Shown here: positions 21,836 to 24,257 of the stretch, in pieces
Layout of the letters: each line of letters starts with the position of its first letter
Position numbering within the stretch: the first letter of the stretch is position 1
From: Clostridia bacterium
GTDB taxonomy: Bacteria > Bacillota_A > Clostridia > Christensenellales > Aristaeellaceae
Direction: 5' to 3'
NCBI GenBank assembly: GCA_017620455.1
Contig: JAFZQK010000053.1
Coordinates: 1-24,257 of the forward strand
DNA: 24,257 nucleotides
Translations under genes and position numbers: made by a program
The notes under the pieces: model-generated
Databases searched by the model: none
What the model was told of the DNA's origin: nothing
The model's input: the letters and a program-made list of their open reading frames with translations, nothing else

Positions 21836-22974
21836 AGCAGGAACATGGATTCGATCCGGATCTGCGCCCCGCGTTTCCGGACATGCCGGAGGATTGCCGC
21901 GACGCATTGCTTCGCGCCGCCCGCTCCGTCAGGGAGGAAAGAAAAATGAAAAAATTCACATTGCGCACGGCCCTCATCGCCGCGCTGCTCATCGTCGCCA
22001 CCATGACCGCGGCCCTGGCCGCCACCGATGCCCTGGGCTGGACGGATTTCTTCAGCGTATACGACGGCATCCCGGTGCCCAAGGCCGCTCAGGAGATCCT
22101 GAACGCTACCGAGGAACAGACCTATCAGGCGGGCCCCCTGACTTTCACCGTAAAGCAGTTGCTCAGCGACGGGCGGCTGGCCATGTCCGCCGTGGACATC
22201 CGCACCGCCGACGGCAGCGCCGCCCTGTACTGCATGGACCCCAGCGACACCCTGGGCTGCAACGGCGAAAACGGCAAGGACATGGCCAGGCGCCTGGGCC
22301 TGCCGGAGGAAACCACCTATACCGAAGCCGCAAAGCAGCTGAAATTGCCCCTGTACCGGGCCTCTGCATCGCTGGAAGCGCCCGAACCGTATTCCGGCGG
22401 CGAAGGCATGGAGGATCCCCTCTGGAACGCAGATAACACCATGACATATTTCAGCATGGCGTACCTGAACCGCGAAAGCATGGCGGGCACGGATAAAATG
22501 CCCGCGCAGCTCTTCCTGTTCGTCAGCCGCATCGATCCGGAAACCGGCGAGGATATCGCCGATTCGATGATCCGTCAGCGGGAACCCATGGAAATCCCCG
22601 TCCACGGCGTCATCGCCGAAAAGGATTACGCCCCCGCGGAGTCCTTCACCCTGAACGGCTACGCCCTCCTTTCCGTCCACGCGGAGCAGACGGTCTGCGG
22701 CCTGTATCTGGACCGGGTATACGAAGCGGATGAAGAAGCGAGAAAGCTCTATGAGAGCGCCGACGCCGAAAAAACCTGGGAGATCATCGACCCGCTCTGG
22801 GAAGGCGAATGGCTCCGGGAAAACGGCGAAGCCTTCCCCACCGGCATGAGCCTCAGCGGCGAGATCGACGACAAGAGCTTCCCCCTCATTCACTGCCGGG
22901 ATATGATCTCCGCCGAGGAAATGCCCGAAACCCTGATCCTGGTCACGGACGAAAAGCAAATTACGCTGAAATAA
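21832..22974 (+). CDS. single-pass membrane protein, candidate anti-sigma factor
   Basis: A 380-residue protein with a cytoplasmic N-terminus of about 40 residues (FPDMPEDCRDALLRAARSVR), one membrane helix (43-63) and an extracytoplasmic domain of about 315 residues. Position and ATGA overlap with the sigma gene suggest it binds and holds that sigma factor until a surface signal arrives. The zinc anti-sigma motif HXXXCXXC is absent. The layout resembles DUF4179-type anti-sigma proteins of Firmicutes, but I am not sure of that family. The outer domain has no motif I recognise; it contains only a few cysteines (YCMDP, LGCNG, VCGLY, HCRDM). GGAGG precedes the ATG. Confidence 0.72.
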   Translation: MKQEHGFDPDLRPAFPDMPEDCRDALLRAARSVREERKMKKFTLRTALIAALLIVATMTAALAATDALGWTDFFSVYDGIPVPKAAQEILNATEEQTYQAGPLTFTVKQLLSDGRLAMSAVDIRTADGSAALYCMDPSDTLGCNGENGKDMARRLGLPEETTYTEAAKQLKLPLYRASASLEAPEPYSGGEGMEDPLWNADNTMTYFSMAYLNRESMAGTDKMPAQLFLFVSRIDPETGEDIADSMIRQREPMEIPVHGVIAEKDYAPAESFTLNGYALLSVHAEQTVCGLYLDRVYEADEEARKLYESADAEKTWEIIDPLWEGEWLRENGEAFPTGMSLSGEIDDKSFPLIHCRDMISAEEMPETLILVTDEKQITLK

Positions 22975-22996
22975 CCTCGTTCCCTCCGGAAAAACT

Positions 22997-23034
22997 CAGG
23001 GGCTGTCTCACGAAGAGACAGCCCCTGCATTTTT
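22997..23034. terminator. bidirectional rho-independent terminator
   Basis: CAGGGGCTGTCTC (22997-23009) and GAGACAGCCCCTG (23015-23027) form a perfect 13-base stem over a five-base loop. CATTTTT follows on the plus strand and AGTTTTT on the minus strand, so it ends both the sigma operon and the amt gene. Confidence 0.95.
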
Positions 23035-23057
23035 CGGGATGATCGGGCAGATCCCGG

Positions 23058-24257
23058 TCAGTCGGTCTGCAGGGCGTCGTACCCCTCCTCGCCGGTGCGG
23101 ACCCGCACCACGTTTTCCACGTCGTACACAAAGATCTTGCCGTCGCCGATATGGCCGGTATGCAGCACGGCGCGGGCGGTGTCGATCACCTGACGGACGG
23201 GCACCTTGCTGACCACGATATCCACCTGCACCTTGGGAAGCAAGGTGACTTCCACCGGCGTGCCGCGGTAATATTCCGGCTTGCCCTTCTGCGCGCCGTA
23301 GCCCATCACGTTGGTGACGGTCATGCCCGTGATGCCGATTTTGTTCATGGCTGCCTTCAGGCCCTCCAGGCTGCCGGGACGGCAGATGATCTGCACCCGG
23401 GTGTACACCGGCGCGTCGGGCGCCTTTTCCTTGGCTTTGCGGGGCGCTTCCTCCGTTTCGGGCGCGGCGGAAGCGATCACCGCGGGCTCCGCGTCTTCAT
23501 AGGCGCTCTCCGGCATCATGGCGTAGCCGGCGTAGGCAGTAGGCAGGCCGTGCTCGGACCGATCCAGGCCCAGGATCTCGTCCGCGGCGTCCGCCCGCAG
23601 GCCGATGGTCTTTTTGATGAGGGTGAACACGATGGTGATGATCACCGCGGTCCAGGCGATGGTGCTCACCACGCCCAGGGCCTGCACACCCAGGAACTTG
23701 AACCCGCCGCCGTAGAACACGCCCTTCATGGTGGATACGCCGGTGGCGAAGAAGCCGGTGAGGATGGTGCCCAGGGCGCCGCACACGCCGTGGACGGAGA
23801 TGGCGCCCACCGGGTCGTCGATCTTGACGACCTTATCGAAGAACCCGACGCTCAGCACCACCGCGAAGCCGCAGGCGGCGCCGATGATCGCCGCGCCGAA
23901 GGGGTTCACCGCGTCGCAGCCCGCCGTGATGCCCACCAGCCCGGCCAGGGCGGCGTTGAAGGTCATGGATACGTCGGGCTTGCCGTAGCGCAGCCAGGTA
24001 AAGAGCATAGTCACCAGGGTGGCGACAGCCGCCGCCAGGTTGGTGTTGAAGAATACCAGGCTGGCGGAGCCGATCAGTTCGTCGCTGTCCATGCCCACGG
24101 TGGACGCGCCGTTGAAGCCGAACCAGCAGAACCACAGGATGAACACGCCCAGGGCGGCGATGGACAGGTTGTGGCCCAAAATGGCCTTGGGCTTTCCGTC
24201 CTTGCCGTACTTGCCCACGCGGGGCCCTAAGATTTTCGCCCCGATCAGGGCGCACAC
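23058..24257 (-). CDS. amt: ammonium transporter fused to a C-terminal PII signalling domain, partial
   Basis: The visible 399 residues lack the N-terminus, which lies beyond the right edge. The channel part shows HNLSIAALGVFILWFCWFGFN (from residue 29, quoted loosely as the Amt block), NAALAGLVGITAGCD (101-115) and ISVHGVCGALGT with His156, the second of the twin pore histidines. It ends with LDRSEHGLPTAYAGYA, the conserved cytoplasmic tail, and an Ala/Glu/Lys-rich linker (about 250-284). Residues 285-399 are a complete PII protein: RVQIICRPGSLEGLKAAM, T-loop GAQKGKPEYYRG with Tyr330 at the uridylylation position of E. coli GlnB, and TGHIGDGKIFVYDV. The PII part is encoded at 23058-23405. 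Amt-PII fusions are known in some anaerobes and would give built-in control by ATP, ADP and 2-oxoglutarate. Confidence 0.95.
   Translation of the reverse strand: MCALIGAKILGPRVGKYGKDGKPKAILGHNLSIAALGVFILWFCWFGFNGASTVGMDSDELIGSASLVFFNTNLAAAVATLVTMLFTWLRYGKPDVSMTFNAALAGLVGITAGCDAVNPFGAAIIGAACGFAVVLSVGFFDKVVKIDDPVGAISVHGVCGALGTILTGFFATGVSTMKGVFYGGGFKFLGVQALGVVSTIAWTAVIITIVFTLIKKTIGLRADAADEILGLDRSEHGLPTAYAGYAMMPESAYEDAEPAVIASAAPETEEAPRKAKEKAPDAPVYTRVQIICRPGSLEGLKAAMNKIGITGMTVTNVMGYGAQKGKPEYYRGTPVEVTLLPKVQVDIVVSKVPVRQVIDTARAVLHTGHIGDGKIFVYDVENVVRVRTGEEGYDALQTD

Noticed and set aside
1..24257. CRISPR array, tRNA, rRNA, insertion sequence or prophage attachment site
   Set aside because: No spaced direct repeats, cloverleaf, transposase or terminal inverted repeats were seen on either strand.

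Overview
The window is a GC-rich stretch (by eye above 60%) of a Gram-positive, probably anaerobic and spore-forming Firmicute of the class Clostridia. Pointers are two small tandem genes of spore-coat (CotF) type, a manganese-type family II pyrophosphatase with CBS and DRTGG domains, an oxygen-sensitive indolepyruvate:ferredoxin oxidoreductase, an ammonium channel fused to a PII protein, strong AAGGAGG ribosome sites and sigma-A type promoters. I cannot name a genus; a high-GC gut or rumen lineage is my guess. No rRNA, tRNA, CRISPR array or insertion sequence was seen, and the region reads as chromosomal core with metabolic modules.

Layout. 1-210 (-): N-terminus of a CggR/SorC-type regulator running off the left edge, with a good promoter. 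359-3357 (-): a two-gene carbohydrate unit, amylosucrase-like GH13 then a GH8 reducing-end xylose-releasing exo-oligoxylanase. 3423-5039 (-): CBS/DRTGG pyrophosphatase with its own promoter, between two terminators. 5159-8410 (-): malate unit, a malic enzyme (TTG start) followed by a 2-hydroxycarboxylate transporter carrying an unusual extracytoplasmic insert of about 220 residues. 8694-12315 (+): iorA-iorB-paaK, a unit for oxidising aromatic 2-oxoacids to aryl-acetyl-CoA, driven by a near-consensus promoter and closed by a bidirectional terminator. 12385-13566 (-): secreted L,D-transpeptidase. 13705-15752 (-): nitroreductase-like protein translationally coupled to RarA. 15880-16803 (+): AEC-family permease under a perfect-consensus promoter, its 3' end overlapping recX. 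16772-18517 (-): serine beta-lactamase-like hydrolase and recX. 18591-19112 (+): two small coat proteins. 19191-21177 (-): aldo/keto reductase with ferredoxin tail, then lgt. 21374-22974 (+): ECF sigma factor with an overlapping membrane anti-sigma candidate. 23058-24257 (-): Amt-PII fusion running off the right edge.

How the genes fit together. The metabolic theme is anaerobic use of organic acids, amino acids and sugars: malate import and decarboxylation to pyruvate; aryl-pyruvate oxidation giving reduced ferredoxin and an aryl-acetyl-CoA whose thioester can be cashed in as ATP by the ligase run backwards; sucrose converted to glucan and xylo-oligosaccharides trimmed in the cytoplasm; pyrophosphate removal tuned by adenylates. 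The feature most worth following up is the 2-hydroxycarboxylate transporter with an inserted tandem domain that resembles a degenerate FMN-binding fold.
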